In this document: piece by piece, positions 19,039-28,327 of the stretch
Layout: every line of letters starts with the position of its first letter
How positions within the stretch are numbered: the first letter of the stretch is position 1
From: an uncultured Lachnospiraceae bacterium
Lineage (GTDB): Bacteria; Bacillota; Clostridia; Lachnospirales; Lachnospiraceae
Assembly: GCA_946631295.1 (NCBI GenBank)
Contig: CAMOZY010000006.1
Coordinates: 1 to 64,000, forward strand
Direction of reading: 5' to 3'
Length of the DNA stretch: 64,000 nucleotides
Notes under the pieces: model-generated
The model's database searches: none
What the model saw: the letters and a program-made list of their open reading frames with translations, nothing else
Told to the model about the DNA's origin: nothing
Position numbers and translations under genes: made by a program

Positions 19039-20943
19039 TCATGCTATGGAATTACCGGTATAGAGCGTATAATATCTTCCCTTCATGTCAATGAGCTGAT
19101 CATGAGTGCCCTGTTCAACTATACGGCCCTGTTCCATGACCATTATGCAGTCCGCGTTCCTTACAGTAGAGAGTCTGTGAGCGATGACGAAAGAAGTTCT
19201 TCCGTGCATGAGCTTATCCATTCCCTCCTGTACTATACGCTCGGTTCTGGTATCAATGGAGCTTGTAGCTTCATCCAGGATCAGTACGGGAGGATCGGCA
19301 ATCGCTGCACGAGCAATGGCGAGGAGCTGGCGCTGTCCCTGTGAAAGGCTGGCACCGTTTCCAGTCAGCATGGTGTTGTATCCGTCCGGAAGCTTGGTTA
19401 TGAATTCATCTGCATTTGCAAGTTTTGCTGCAGCGATAACCTCTTCGTCTGAAGCACCGAGCTTTCCAAAGCGGATGTTATCTGCAATCGTTCCCGTGAA
19501 CAGACATGTCTCCTGAAGAACCATGCCAAGAGACTTTCTGAGATCTGCCTTCTTTATCTTATTAACATTGATACCGTCGTATCTGATCTTGCCATCCTGG
19601 ATGTCATAGAAGCGGTTGATCAGATTGGTGATGGTAGTCTTGCCGGCACCTGTTGATCCTACGAATGCGATCTTCTGACCGGGTTTTGCTTCAAGCTTGA
19701 TATCATGAAGCACCATCTTTTCATCGGTATATCCGAAGTCAACTCCGTCAAATACAACATTTCCTTCGAGAGGCTTGTAATCTGTTGTATCGGTTGCCTT
19801 GTGATAATGCTTCCAAGCCCACTTTCCGGTTCTTTCAAGGGTTTCTTCAAGCTTTCCGTCAGATCCGGCTTTAACATTTACAAGAGTTACATATCCTTCA
19901 TCAACCTCGGGAGTTTCATCCATCAGTCCGAAGATTCTCTCTGCACCTGCCATTGCGACTATTATGGAGTTGAACTGCTGTGCAACCTGGGAGATGGGCA
20001 TATTGAAGCTCTTGTTAAGGCTCAGGAATGAAGCTACAGAGCCGACCGAAACGTTTCCGCTGATCGCAAGAGCTCCTCCGGTGATGGCACAGAGTACGTA
20101 GCTGAGATTTCCGAGCTGTGCGTTTATGGGTCCGAGAGCATTTGCATAGGTATTGGCCTTGTTGGCTGCATCGAAGAGTTCGTCGTTAAGCTCATTGAAT
20201 TTAGCCTTGCCGGCTTCCTCATGGCAGAAGATCTTGATGACCTTCTGGCCTGTGATCATCTCTTCAATATAGCCGTTGACGGTACCGAGCTGTTTCTGCT
20301 GTCTTACAAAGTGCTTTCCGCTGTTCTTGGCAGCATATCCGGTACATCCGAGCATGACTCCTACCATTATCAGCGTAACAAGAGTCATCACCGGACTGAG
20401 TACTATCATGGAGATAAGTACTGATACGATGGTGATGGCAGAATTGAAGCACTGGGGTATGCTCATTGAGATCATCTGTCTCATGGTATCAATATCATTG
20501 GTGTAGATGGACATGATATCGCCGTGAGCATGTGTATCAAAGTATTTAATGGGAAGCTTTTCCATTTTTTCGAAGAGCTCGTCACGCATGGTCTCCATGG
20601 TGCCCTGGGTTATTTTGATCAGGAGTCTTGCCTGTACAAAACTTGCTATAACTCCGATCGCATAGAAGCAGGCAACTCTGGCTATCGCATGTGCCAGCGG
20701 TTCGAAATTCGGAAATGCATTTTTATCGAGAAGGAAAGGAGTTATGTACTTATCTATCAGTTCCCTCATGAAGAGAGTTCCCTGGAGAGAGCAAAGTACT
20801 GACAGGATAATGCACACGATCACGGCAAAATAGTGAGGGGCATAATCCTTCATTACATAACCCATTATACGTCTGAACATTTTCCCGGGGTCCTTTGCCT
20901 TGGGCATGGGCCTTCCGAGCATATTACCTCTTGGTCCCGGCAT
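19039..20943 (-). CDS. ABC exporter half-transporter, catalytically complete subunit
   Basis: 634 residues: six-helix type IV membrane domain (about 30-330) then an ATPase domain with Walker A GSTGAGKTT, Walker B ILDEATSSID containing the catalytic Glu, and H-loop IAHRLST. The signature is LSQGQ rather than LSGGQ. Start ATG 20943 follows the upstream gene's TAA directly, with GGAGGTGGG inside that gene's end. With its partner it forms a heterodimeric multidrug/lipid exporter of the TM287/288-LmrCD kind. Substrate unknown. Confidence 0.92.
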   Translation of the reverse strand: MPGPRGNMLGRPMPKAKDPGKMFRRIMGYVMKDYAPHYFAVIVCIILSVLCSLQGTLFMRELIDKYITPFLLDKNAFPNFEPLAHAIARVACFYAIGVIASFVQARLLIKITQGTMETMRDELFEKMEKLPIKYFDTHAHGDIMSIYTNDIDTMRQMISMSIPQCFNSAITIVSVLISMIVLSPVMTLVTLIMVGVMLGCTGYAAKNSGKHFVRQQKQLGTVNGYIEEMITGQKVIKIFCHEEAGKAKFNELNDELFDAANKANTYANALGPINAQLGNLSYVLCAITGGALAISGNVSVGSVASFLSLNKSFNMPISQVAQQFNSIIVAMAGAERIFGLMDETPEVDEGYVTLVNVKAGSDGKLEETLERTGKWAWKHYHKATDTTDYKPLEGNVVFDGVDFGYTDEKMVLHDIKLEAKPGQKIAFVGSTGAGKTTITNLINRFYDIQDGKIRYDGINVNKIKKADLRKSLGMVLQETCLFTGTIADNIRFGKLGASDEEVIAAAKLANADEFITKLPDGYNTMLTGNGASLSQGQRQLLAIARAAIADPPVLILDEATSSIDTRTERIVQEGMDKLMHGRTSFVIAHRLSTVRNADCIMVMEQGRIVEQGTHDQLIDMKGRYYTLYTGNSIA

Positions 20944-22695
20944 TTAACCCACCTCCGTTTCATCGAAATCCCTGGCACCGCCGGTCTGGGATTCATATAC
21001 CTCGCGGTATATCTCGTTATTCTTAAGCAGTTCATCATGTGTTCCGATGCCATTTACATGACCGTTTTCAAGAACGATGATCCTGTCTGCATCCTGAATA
21101 CTGGAGATCCTCTGTGCGATGATGAACTTGGTGACACCTGGGATCTGGGTCCTGAAAGCCTTTCGGATCCTGGCATCTGTTGCGGTATCTACCGCTGAGG
21201 TAGAATCGTCGAGTATGAGTATCTTGGGATCCTTGAGGAGTGCCCTTGCGATACATAGACGCTGTTTCTGACCTCCGGATACATTGTTGCCGCCCTGTTC
21301 GATACGGGTATTGTATCCATCCGGCATTTTGCTGATGAATTCATCTGCGCATGCCATTTTGCACGCGTTTATACATTCTTCTTCGGTTGCATTTTCCTTG
21401 CCCCAGCGGAGGTTATCAAGGATTGTTCCCGAGAAGAGCTGGTTTTTCTGAAGCACTACTGATACAGCATTTCTTAGAGTTTCAAGATCATACTGCCTTA
21501 CATCCACGCCGCCGACACTTACGCTTCCTTCGGTAACGTCATACAGTCTGCTGATAAGGCTGACGAGGGTGGATTTGGAAGAACCGGTTGCACCCATGAT
21601 ACCTATAGTTTCGCCGGACTTTATGTCGAGATTGATGTTTTCAAGGACGGGCTTTCCGCCTTTATCGAAATTATAAGCGAAGGCTGCATTGGTAAATCTT
21701 ACAGATCCGTCCTTTACGGCGGTAACTGGTTTCTCGGGATTCTTAAGATCTGTTTCCTCATTCAGAACTTCAACGATTCTTTCGGCACTTGCTGCACTCA
21801 TGGTGATCATTACGAAGATCATGGACAGCATCATCAGACTCATGAGTATGTTCATGCAGTAGGTAAGAAGACTCATGAGTTCGCCGGTTGTAAGCTCGTC
21901 GACACTGATCATCTTTGCACCGATCCAGCTTATCGTAAGGATACAGGTGTATACGGTCAGGGTCATGACGGGACCGTTTAAAACAACCTTGCCCTCTGCC
22001 TTGCAGAAGATATCGTATATTGCCTTCGAAGCTTTTTTGAATCTGGAAATCTGTTCATCCTCACGGACGTATGCTTTTACGACACGGATGGCGGAAACAT
22101 TCTCCTGAACAGATTCATTCAGTTCATCGTATTTCGGAAAAGCCTGTCTGAAAATTTTGGTAGCACTCATCATAATGAAAATAAGGAAGATGGCGAGTAT
22201 GATGACTGCAATCAGATAGATCCTTGCAATGCGGGCATTAATGTAGAAAGCCATGCACATTGCGGCGATAAGGCTTGCAGGTGCACGCATGGCCATTCTC
22301 AGGATCATCTGGTACGAATTCTGGATATTCGTTACATCTGTTGTGAGTCTCGTGATGAGACTTGAAGTTGAGAATCTGTCGATATTGGAAAAAGAGAAGG
22401 TCTGTATGTTTTCATACATTGACTTTCTGAGATTTCTAGCAAGTCCGGTGGATGCAACCGCACCGAATCTTCCGCCAAGGATACCGCCTATAAAACCTAT
22501 GATTGCGGCTATTACCATGAAGAGTCCGATCTTCATGATGTGGTTCATGTTTCCGGCATATACGCCGTCGTCGATTATTGAAGCCATAAGGTAAGGCACC
22601 ACCATCTCCATGGCTACCTCAAGTATCATGCATAGAGGTGTCAGGATGGAAGGAAGAGTGTACTCTTTGACCTCTGAAAGTATCTTTTTGACCAT
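20944..22695 (-). CDS. ABC exporter half-transporter, degenerate-site subunit
   Basis: 583 residues: membrane domain (about 15-310) and ATPase domain with Walker A GATGSSKST (Ser where Gly is usual), a normal signature VSGGQKQR, and Walker B ILDDSTSAVD, where Asp replaces the catalytic Glu. H-loop is IAQRISS, with Gln in place of His. This is the expected degenerate half of an asymmetric heterodimeric exporter; its partner follows at zero bases. The first gene of a two-gene minus-strand operon with a promoter at 22753-22780. Confidence 0.92.
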   Translation of the reverse strand: MVKKILSEVKEYTLPSILTPLCMILEVAMEMVVPYLMASIIDDGVYAGNMNHIMKIGLFMVIAAIIGFIGGILGGRFGAVASTGLARNLRKSMYENIQTFSFSNIDRFSTSSLITRLTTDVTNIQNSYQMILRMAMRAPASLIAAMCMAFYINARIARIYLIAVIILAIFLIFIMMSATKIFRQAFPKYDELNESVQENVSAIRVVKAYVREDEQISRFKKASKAIYDIFCKAEGKVVLNGPVMTLTVYTCILTISWIGAKMISVDELTTGELMSLLTYCMNILMSLMMLSMIFVMITMSAASAERIVEVLNEETDLKNPEKPVTAVKDGSVRFTNAAFAYNFDKGGKPVLENINLDIKSGETIGIMGATGSSKSTLVSLISRLYDVTEGSVSVGGVDVRQYDLETLRNAVSVVLQKNQLFSGTILDNLRWGKENATEEECINACKMACADEFISKMPDGYNTRIEQGGNNVSGGQKQRLCIARALLKDPKILILDDSTSAVDTATDARIRKAFRTQIPGVTKFIIAQRISSIQDADRIIVLENGHVNGIGTHDELLKNNEIYREVYESQTGGARDFDETEVG

Positions 22696-22752
22696 ATTGC
22701 TCCATTCTAAGGATTATCGTTTCCTTAATTCCTAAAACACTCTAACTATTTT

Positions 22753-22780
22753 ATTATATATTATGGATGGTTCAAGTCAA
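22753..22780 (-). promoter_or_regulatory. Promoter of the ABC exporter operon
   Basis: On the minus strand TTGACT (22775-22780), 16-base spacer, TATAAT (22753-22758). Confidence 0.75.
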
Positions 22781-22996
22781 CCGATTACTATGAGGGTATT
22801 TTATGGTTAATGTACCTGTTTTTCCGATTGCTATACCAGTATTATCTTCCAAATCATCTGTTCGGATGCATTTTCAACTGGGCGATAATGATCATATTGT
22901 GATGTGATCCTGGTTAAGGAGCATTTGAAAAAGTAATTGTGGTACAATATCCGTATAACTGATGTGACATTTGTGATGCTTTTACAGGAGGCGGTT
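22781..22996. other. Intergenic region between divergent exporter and mutase genes
   Basis: About 300 bases lie between the two start codons (22696-22996). Besides the exporter promoter it holds a 20-base direct repeat, CCGATT-R-CTAT-N5-TATT at 22781-22800 and 22824-22843 (15 of 20 identical), and an extended -10 TGGTACAAT (22940-22948) that could drive the mutase gene. No small gene is seen. Confidence 0.5.
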
Positions 22997-24742
22997 ATGA
23001 GTTATTCCGATATTGCATTGCTCTGGAAAAATAGTCTTGAAAAGGAGGATCCTTTGTATGCGGAACTAGAGGCTATCAGTGATGAATCAGATCTTGAAGA
23101 CAGGTTCTATAAGGATCTTTCTTTTGGTACAGCCGGGCTTCGCGGAAAAATAGGCGTAGGAACAAACCGGATGAATCGATTCACTGTTGGACGTGCAGCA
23201 CAGGGAATTGCTGATTATATTAAGAAATCCGGTGAAGATGCATGTAACATTGGAGTGGTAATAGCACATGATCCCAGGCATTTTTCATCCGAATTTTCAC
23301 GTATGACGGCTGTGATTCTTGCAACAAACGGAATCAAAGCATATACATTTCCTTCACTTCGTCCGACTCCTGAACTTGCTTATATGGTAAGACATCTGAA
23401 ATGTATTGCAGGAATCAATATAACTGCATCACATAATCCCAGAGAATATAACGGATTCAAGGCATATTGGACAGATGGGTGTCAGGTGAGCTCATCGGTT
23501 GCCGATGGCATGACAGAATGTATTGAAGCTGTTGATTATTTTTCCGGCATAAAGGGAATAACCGCGCTGGATGTCAGACTTGATGAAGCATATGAAATGT
23601 ATGTTTCGCAAGATAAGATAATCGTTCTTTCAGAGGAATATGACAGAAAATACATTAAGAGAGTAGAGGGGTTGGCAATACACAAAGAAGGTGAATTGGA
23701 TCTTTCCATACCGATAGTCTACACTCCTCTTAACGGGACAGGAAGCATCCCGTTTATGACAGTCATGTCAGAAAGAGGCTTTACCAATATCAGTATAGTG
23801 GAAGAACAGAAAGACCCGGATCCTGATTTTACGACGGTTGGGTATCCTAATCCTGAAGATCCGAAAGCCTTTAAGCTGTCAGAGGAACTTGGCAGGAAAA
23901 CCGGTGCTGAACTTCTTATGGCAACAGATCCGGATGCAGACAGGTTCGCGATAGAACTTCTTATGGACAATGGAGAATATCTTCCCCTTAATGGTAATCA
24001 GACAGGTTATATCCTTGTAAACTATATACTTGATGGAATGAAGGATGCCGGTACTCTTCCGGAGAACGGAGCTATGGTTAAATCCATAGTTACATCTACA
24101 ATGTCTGCAGTCATGGCTGAAAGCTATGGAGTTAAAATGTATGAATCGCTTACCGGTTTTAAAAACATCTGCGGACTGATCCCGTTTTTGGAGAAGAAAT
24201 ACGAAAGGTATCTCTTTGGATATGAAGAATCGGTTGGATACGCCGCATGCCCGGATATACGGGACAAGGATGGAATAAGTGCGGGAATGCTTGTCGCAGA
24301 GGCTGCTGCATATTATAAAAAGAAGAGCGGAAAAACCTTGTATCAGGTGCTTATGGATCTGTATGAAAAATACGGATATTATGCCGAAGATGAACCGAAT
24401 CTTGTTCTTGAAGGAATCGAAGGCTCTAAGAGGATAGCGAGGATGATGGAATATGTAAGAAAATGTCCTCCTTCTGAAATTGCAGGTAAAAAGGTTGTAA
24501 AACTGATTGACTATAAGGATGGCGGAGAGGATATCAGACATCCCGATAATAAGATACCAGGAACCAATGCACTCAGATTCTTCTTGGATGATCCGGATAC
24601 ATGGTTTGCAATAAGACCTTCCGGAACTGAGCCTAAGATAAAATTTTATTTCTATACAAGACAGGCATCCAGAAAAGAAGCACTAGCTGTAAATACTTCA
24701 ATCAGGGATGCGGTACTTGCGATGATCAACGCTGTTGAGTAA
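22997..24742 (+). CDS. pgcA: Alpha-D-phosphohexomutase (phosphoglucomutase/phosphomannomutase)
   Basis: 581 residues from ATG 22997, chosen over an upstream in-frame codon because AGGAGG lies at 22986-22991. All four family motifs are present: TASHNPREYNGFK with the phosphoserine, metal-binding DPDADRF, sugar-binding GYEESVGY, and phosphate-binding RPSGTEPKIKFY. It interconverts glucose-1-P and glucose-6-P (and possibly mannose phosphates), feeding cell-envelope sugar and glycogen synthesis. Length equals the B. subtilis PgcA type. Ends at a strong terminator; monocistronic. Exact hexose preference cannot be read. Confidence 0.93.
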   Translation: MSYSDIALLWKNSLEKEDPLYAELEAISDESDLEDRFYKDLSFGTAGLRGKIGVGTNRMNRFTVGRAAQGIADYIKKSGEDACNIGVVIAHDPRHFSSEFSRMTAVILATNGIKAYTFPSLRPTPELAYMVRHLKCIAGINITASHNPREYNGFKAYWTDGCQVSSSVADGMTECIEAVDYFSGIKGITALDVRLDEAYEMYVSQDKIIVLSEEYDRKYIKRVEGLAIHKEGELDLSIPIVYTPLNGTGSIPFMTVMSERGFTNISIVEEQKDPDPDFTTVGYPNPEDPKAFKLSEELGRKTGAELLMATDPDADRFAIELLMDNGEYLPLNGNQTGYILVNYILDGMKDAGTLPENGAMVKSIVTSTMSAVMAESYGVKMYESLTGFKNICGLIPFLEKKYERYLFGYEESVGYAACPDIRDKDGISAGMLVAEAAAYYKKKSGKTLYQVLMDLYEKYGYYAEDEPNLVLEGIEGSKRIARMMEYVRKCPPSEIAGKKVVKLIDYKDGGEDIRHPDNKIPGTNALRFFLDDPDTWFAIRPSGTEPKIKFYFYTRQASRKEALAVNTSIRDAVLAMINAVE

Positions 24743-24758
24743 ACTGATCACTTTTCGA

Positions 24759-24790
24759 AAAACGTCTGTCGAAACGGCAGACGTTTTTTG
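24759..24790 (+). terminator. Terminator of the phosphohexomutase gene
   Basis: AACGTCTGTC / GGCAGACGTT stem (24761-24770 with 24775-24784) followed by TTTTG. Confidence 0.9.
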
Positions 24791-24811
24791 TTTTCAAAAA
24801 ATTGTTCCGTT

Positions 24812-24831
24812 TTAAGGTTCAGTTAAGGTTC
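24812..24831 (+). promoter_or_regulatory. Direct-repeat response-regulator box
   Basis: TTAAGGTTC occurs at 24812-24820 and again at 24823-24831, 11 bases apart, one helical turn. This is the layout bound by OmpR/PmrA-type regulators (compare the PmrA box YTTAAG-N5-YTTAAG). It covers the position of a -35 box that is otherwise poor. The matching regulator is encoded in the same operon at 27632. Confidence 0.75.
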
Positions 24832-24837
24832 GCTTTT

Positions 24838-24843
24838 TATACT
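24838..24843 (+). promoter_or_regulatory. -10 box of the VTC cassette promoter
   Basis: TATACT, 6 bases after the second TTAAGGTTC repeat and 26 bases before the start codon. The 17-base-upstream hexamer (AGGTTC) is a bad -35, consistent with an activator-dependent promoter. Confidence 0.6.
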
Positions 24844-24868
24844 GACATCAGAAACGGAGGACAGATAT

Positions 24869-25597
24869 ATGAGTTACCAGACAGTATTTAAAAGATATGA
24901 GATCAAATACCTGCTTGATGACAGACAGAGAGATGCTCTCATGAATGAGATGGATGGCAGGATGAAGATAGACGGATTCGGTCACACTATCATTCGGAAT
25001 ATATATTTTGACACAGATAATTACAGACTTATAAGAACATCTCTGGATAAGCCGGTATATAAGGAAAAACTAAGGATCAGGAGTTATTCACAGGTAAAAG
25101 GCAATGAAGAGGTTTTTGTGGAACTAAAGAAAAAATACGAATCGGTTGTCTATAAAAGAAGGATAGCTCTTCCGGAAAATCTGGCAATGGAATGGCTTGC
25201 GGAAGGCGAAAAGCAGTCGGGAGGATCACAGATTGAAAATGAGATAGAGTACTTCAGGAATTTCTACGAAGGACTTCAGCCGAAAGTATTTCTGTCATAC
25301 GAAAGGGAAGCGTTCTATCCTCTGGATGATTCCGATACAAGGATCACACTTGATTCAAATATCATCGGAAGAAGCAGCGGGCTTTCACTCAGACAGGGGA
25401 TTTACGGAACACCGATCTTGGAAAGCGGAATGAATATCCTGGAAGTAAAGGTAAGCTCATCACTACCGATGTGGCTTATAAGCTTTCTGAGAGAGAATGA
25501 TATTGATAAGACTTCTTTTTCCAAATACGGAATGTACTACACGGACAATTTAGTTGAAAACTCAAACAATATGAAACGGAGGTTAAGATATGCTTAA
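24869..25597 (+). CDS. VTC-domain protein (polyphosphate-polymerase fold)
   Basis: 242 residues. Sequence carries the basic residues lining the VTC tunnel: KRYEIKY (residues 8-14), KLRIRSY, FVELKKKY, YKRR, LSYERE, RITLDSNI, and ILEVKV. In yeast Vtc4 this domain makes polyphosphate from ATP; in bacteria the activity of stand-alone VTC proteins is largely untested. No transmembrane helix is present, so it is presumably cytosolic and paired with the next gene, a membrane protein it overlaps by 8 bases. CGGAGG ribosome site before ATG 24869. First gene of a five-gene cassette. Confidence 0.88.
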   Translation: MSYQTVFKRYEIKYLLDDRQRDALMNEMDGRMKIDGFGHTIIRNIYFDTDNYRLIRTSLDKPVYKEKLRIRSYSQVKGNEEVFVELKKKYESVVYKRRIALPENLAMEWLAEGEKQSGGSQIENEIEYFRNFYEGLQPKVFLSYEREAFYPLDDSDTRITLDSNIIGRSSGLSLRQGIYGTPILESGMNILEVKVSSSLPMWLISFLRENDIDKTSFSKYGMYYTDNLVENSNNMKRRLRYA

Positions 25598-26279
25598 TAC
25601 GATCATTAGTTCAATAGTAGGAAATGCAGATATTTCAATAATACAATTCATAGTCCCTATTCTTTCTGCTCTGATACTTGGATTTATTCTGGCAAGGATG
25701 AGTATGGGAGATAACGGATCAAGCAAGGGATTTATCGTTACACTGGCACTTCTTCCCGCAATAGTATGCGTGGTTATAATGGCAGTTAACGGAAATATCG
25801 GAGCAGGAGTCGCTGTGGCCGGAGCATTCAGTCTTGTAAGATTCAGATCTGCCCAGGGAACGGCCAGAGAGATAGCAAATCTTTTTATGGCAATGACTAT
25901 CGGACTTCTCACAGGAATGGGTTATGTATTTTATGCTCTTATATTCGAACTGATCATGATAGCGGTGACGGTGCTTTACAGGGCAATGGATCTTGGGAGT
26001 GATAAAAAGGTTGAACTGACAAGAAGCCTCAGAATAACAATACCCGAGAATCTGGATTATACGGGAGTATTTGACGAGATATTCGAGGAGTTTACTACTG
26101 AACATTCACTCCTTTCAGCTAAGACTTCAAATATGGGTTCCATGTTTAAACTGGATTATGATGTGGTTCTCAAATCCGCTGATTGTGAAAAGAAGTTTAT
26201 CGATAAGCTTAGATGCAGGAATGGAAACCTTGAGATAGCGGTTTCGTCGTTGAAACGACATGAAGCAGCAGAACTTTAA
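25590..26279 (+). CDS. DUF4956 membrane protein
   Basis: 229 residues with four to five helices in the first 135 residues (about 15-35, 48-67, 70-85, 103-130), containing the family's conserved GAFSLVRFRSAQGTAREIANLF, then a cytoplasmic domain of about 90 residues with an alpha-beta ferredoxin-like feel. DUF4956 genes are very often next to VTC-domain genes; by analogy with the yeast VTC complex I infer that it passes or anchors the product of the VTC protein at the membrane. Overlaps the VTC gene end by 8 bases, GGAGG inside that gene, so coupled translation. Confidence 0.88.
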   Translation: MLNTIISSIVGNADISIIQFIVPILSALILGFILARMSMGDNGSSKGFIVTLALLPAIVCVVIMAVNGNIGAGVAVAGAFSLVRFRSAQGTAREIANLFMAMTIGLLTGMGYVFYALIFELIMIAVTVLYRAMDLGSDKKVELTRSLRITIPENLDYTGVFDEIFEEFTTEHSLLSAKTSNMGSMFKLDYDVVLKSADCEKKFIDKLRCRNGNLEIAVSSLKRHEAAEL

Positions 26280-26315
26280 GTAAGTACATGGATTAATGTA
26301 AAGGAGATGATCATT

Positions 26316-27515
26316 ATGAAGAAAAAACATTTTATAAATATGATGATGATATCTATTGTAAGTGCAATGTTGGTAACCGGATGCAGCGCCTCCGGGGAAA
26401 ATATAAATATATTCGGGAATGCAACAGTAGAAGCTGCTGAAGCAGAAATGACAGACGATTCCATTTCGGGTCTAACATTAGCGGATGAGGTTACAGATGA
26501 TGAGATCGATTCAGCAGAGGTAATAGATCTTGATGGCAGGACCGGCACGTATACAATCACTGAAGGCGGTACGTATAGGCTTAAGGGATCTTCTGAAAAC
26601 TGCTCTGTAGTTATAGATGTTGATGACGATGAAGATGTGACTCTTATACTGGATAATGTCAGTCTAAACTGCAAGGAGTCCGCTCCTGTATATGTTGCCT
26701 CAGTCGGTACGGTCAATCTGGTCCTCGTTGGAGATTCCACATTAACTAATGGTGGCAGCTTTGAAGATGCTGAAGATGAAAAAACAGATGCGGTAATATA
26801 TTCGAAGAGTGATCTGGTGATTTCCGGAAACGGAAGTCTGACCATAACATCACCTGCAGGAAAAGGCATTGTATCTAAGGATAGTCTTTCTATATATGGC
26901 GGAGTACTGAATATCACGGCTTCCGATGATGGTATAAATGTGAATGATGAACTGGTTATCTCTGGAGGAACTTTTACGATAGAAGCTGTTGATGACGGAA
27001 TCCATGCTGATATGTCGATACAGATTGATGGAGGTACTATTGATATTAATGCTGCCGAGGGCTTTGAGGCTACAAGCATAGTCATTAACGAGGGTGATAT
27101 CAGCATAAATGCTTCGGATGACGGCATAAATGCAGCACAGAAGGTGGATGACATTGATGTCAGAGTAGAGATAAACGGCGGCAATATCACAATAGTAATG
27201 GGTCAGGGTGATACCGACGGTATTGATTCCAACGGTGACCTGATCATAAATGGTGGTATGATCAGTATTACAGGACAGTCGTCATGTGATTACGACGGAA
27301 AGGCTGAATTAAACGGAGGCACTCTGATAGTAAATGGTGAAGAGGTTGATGAGATACCCAATCAGTTTATGGGTGGAGCACCCGGTGGCATGGGTGGCTT
27401 TGGAGGAGGATTCCAGAGTGATGGCAGTTTTCCTGAACCGCCTGAAGGAGGCTTTGGCCAGGGCGGTGGATTTAACCAGAGTGGAGAATTTGGTCAGGGT
27501 GGAATGAGACCATGA
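26316..27515 (+). CDS. Cthe_2159-type beta-helix carbohydrate-binding lipoprotein
   Basis: 399 residues from ATG 26316 (AAGGAG at 26301-26306). Signal peptide with lipobox LVTGC, so lipid-anchored outside the cell. The body (about 60-340) is a repeating right-handed beta-helix with recurring SGG-T-x-I-x-A-DDGI and NGG-x-I units, matching the Cthe_2159 / DUF4353 carbohydrate-binding family, one member of which binds polygalacturonate. The tail is Gly/Met/Phe-rich (about 355-399). Shares its operon with VTC-DUF4956 and a two-component system. Binding of pectic or other acidic polymer is inference. Confidence 0.85.
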   Translation: MKKKHFINMMMISIVSAMLVTGCSASGENINIFGNATVEAAEAEMTDDSISGLTLADEVTDDEIDSAEVIDLDGRTGTYTITEGGTYRLKGSSENCSVVIDVDDDEDVTLILDNVSLNCKESAPVYVASVGTVNLVLVGDSTLTNGGSFEDAEDEKTDAVIYSKSDLVISGNGSLTITSPAGKGIVSKDSLSIYGGVLNITASDDGINVNDELVISGGTFTIEAVDDGIHADMSIQIDGGTIDINAAEGFEATSIVINEGDISINASDDGINAAQKVDDIDVRVEINGGNITIVMGQGDTDGIDSNGDLIINGGMISITGQSSCDYDGKAELNGGTLIVNGEEVDEIPNQFMGGAPGGMGGFGGGFQSDGSFPEPPEGGFGQGGGFNQSGEFGQGGMRP

Positions 27516-27631
27516 CATGATTAAAATATCTTACTAACAGCAGATGATTTATGAGATAATGAACAGGTAGAGCAGTGAAAATTTCATTGCTCTGCCTGAA
27601 TTGTTACTTTCCTGAAAGGAGCTGTGCCAAT

Positions 27632-28306
27632 ATGAGGGTACTTCTTGCGGAAGATGAAAAGTCAATGTCCAGAGCCCTGACCGCCATTCTTACCAAGAAT
27701 AATTATTCAGTTGATGCGGTTTACAACGGACGGGATGCACTGGATTATATAACCGGTGGGGATTATGATCTGGCAATCCTTGACGTAATGATGCCCGGAT
27801 TGGATGGATTCGAGGTACTTAAGCGTATCAGGGCAAAGGGTGTACAGATACCGGTAATGATGCTCACAGCAAAATCTCAGGTGGATGATAAGGTTGAAGG
27901 GCTTGATCTTGGTGCAAACGATTATCTTACCAAGCCTTTTGAAGGCAAAGAACTTCTTGCAAGGCTCCGGGCCATGACCAGGAAGAATACTCCGGCTGAA
28001 GGCAATGAACTGAAATACGGAAATATAACTCTTAACAGGGCCAGCTTTGATCTTTCATCGCCCACAGGCAGTGTGAAGCTGTCATCCAAGGAGTTTCAGA
28101 TTATGGAATATCTTATGTCAAATCCGCAGATGCTTATAACTACTGAAAGATTTTTTGATAAGATATGGGGATTGGATTTTGAGGGCGACAGCAACATTGT
28201 ATGGACAAATCTTTCATACCTTCGTAAGAAACTTATCCAGATAGGGGCCAATGTAAGGATCAAAGCCACAAGAAATGCAGGTTATAGTCTGGAAACTGAT
28301 GAATAG
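27632..28306 (+). CDS. OmpR-family response regulator
   Basis: 224 residues from ATG 27632 (AAAGGAG upstream). Receiver domain 1-115 with acidic pocket EDE (7-9), phospho-acceptor Asp51 in LAILDVMMPG, Thr and Lys in TAKS...LTKPF; winged-helix DNA-binding domain about 125-222 with the typical YLRKK and RNAGYSL ends. Activates or represses promoters as a head-to-tail dimer on direct repeats. The TTAAGGTTC pair at 24812-24831 ahead of its own operon is the obvious target. Next gene is its kinase, 22 bases on. Confidence 0.95.
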   Translation: MRVLLAEDEKSMSRALTAILTKNNYSVDAVYNGRDALDYITGGDYDLAILDVMMPGLDGFEVLKRIRAKGVQIPVMMLTAKSQVDDKVEGLDLGANDYLTKPFEGKELLARLRAMTRKNTPAEGNELKYGNITLNRASFDLSSPTGSVKLSSKEFQIMEYLMSNPQMLITTERFFDKIWGLDFEGDSNIVWTNLSYLRKKLIQIGANVRIKATRNAGYSLETDE

Positions 28307-28327
28307 TGGACATTATAAGAGCGGGAT

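Noticed and set aside
19022-19042. Hairpin ATGATCA / TGATCAT at the end of the exporter operon
   Set aside because: Overlaps the stop codon and lacks a following T-run on the minus strand, so it was not called a terminator.
26276-27190. 304-codon minus-strand frame opposite the beta-helix lipoprotein
   Set aside because: Ser/Pro/Thr-rich shadow of the repetitive sense gene, no start signals.
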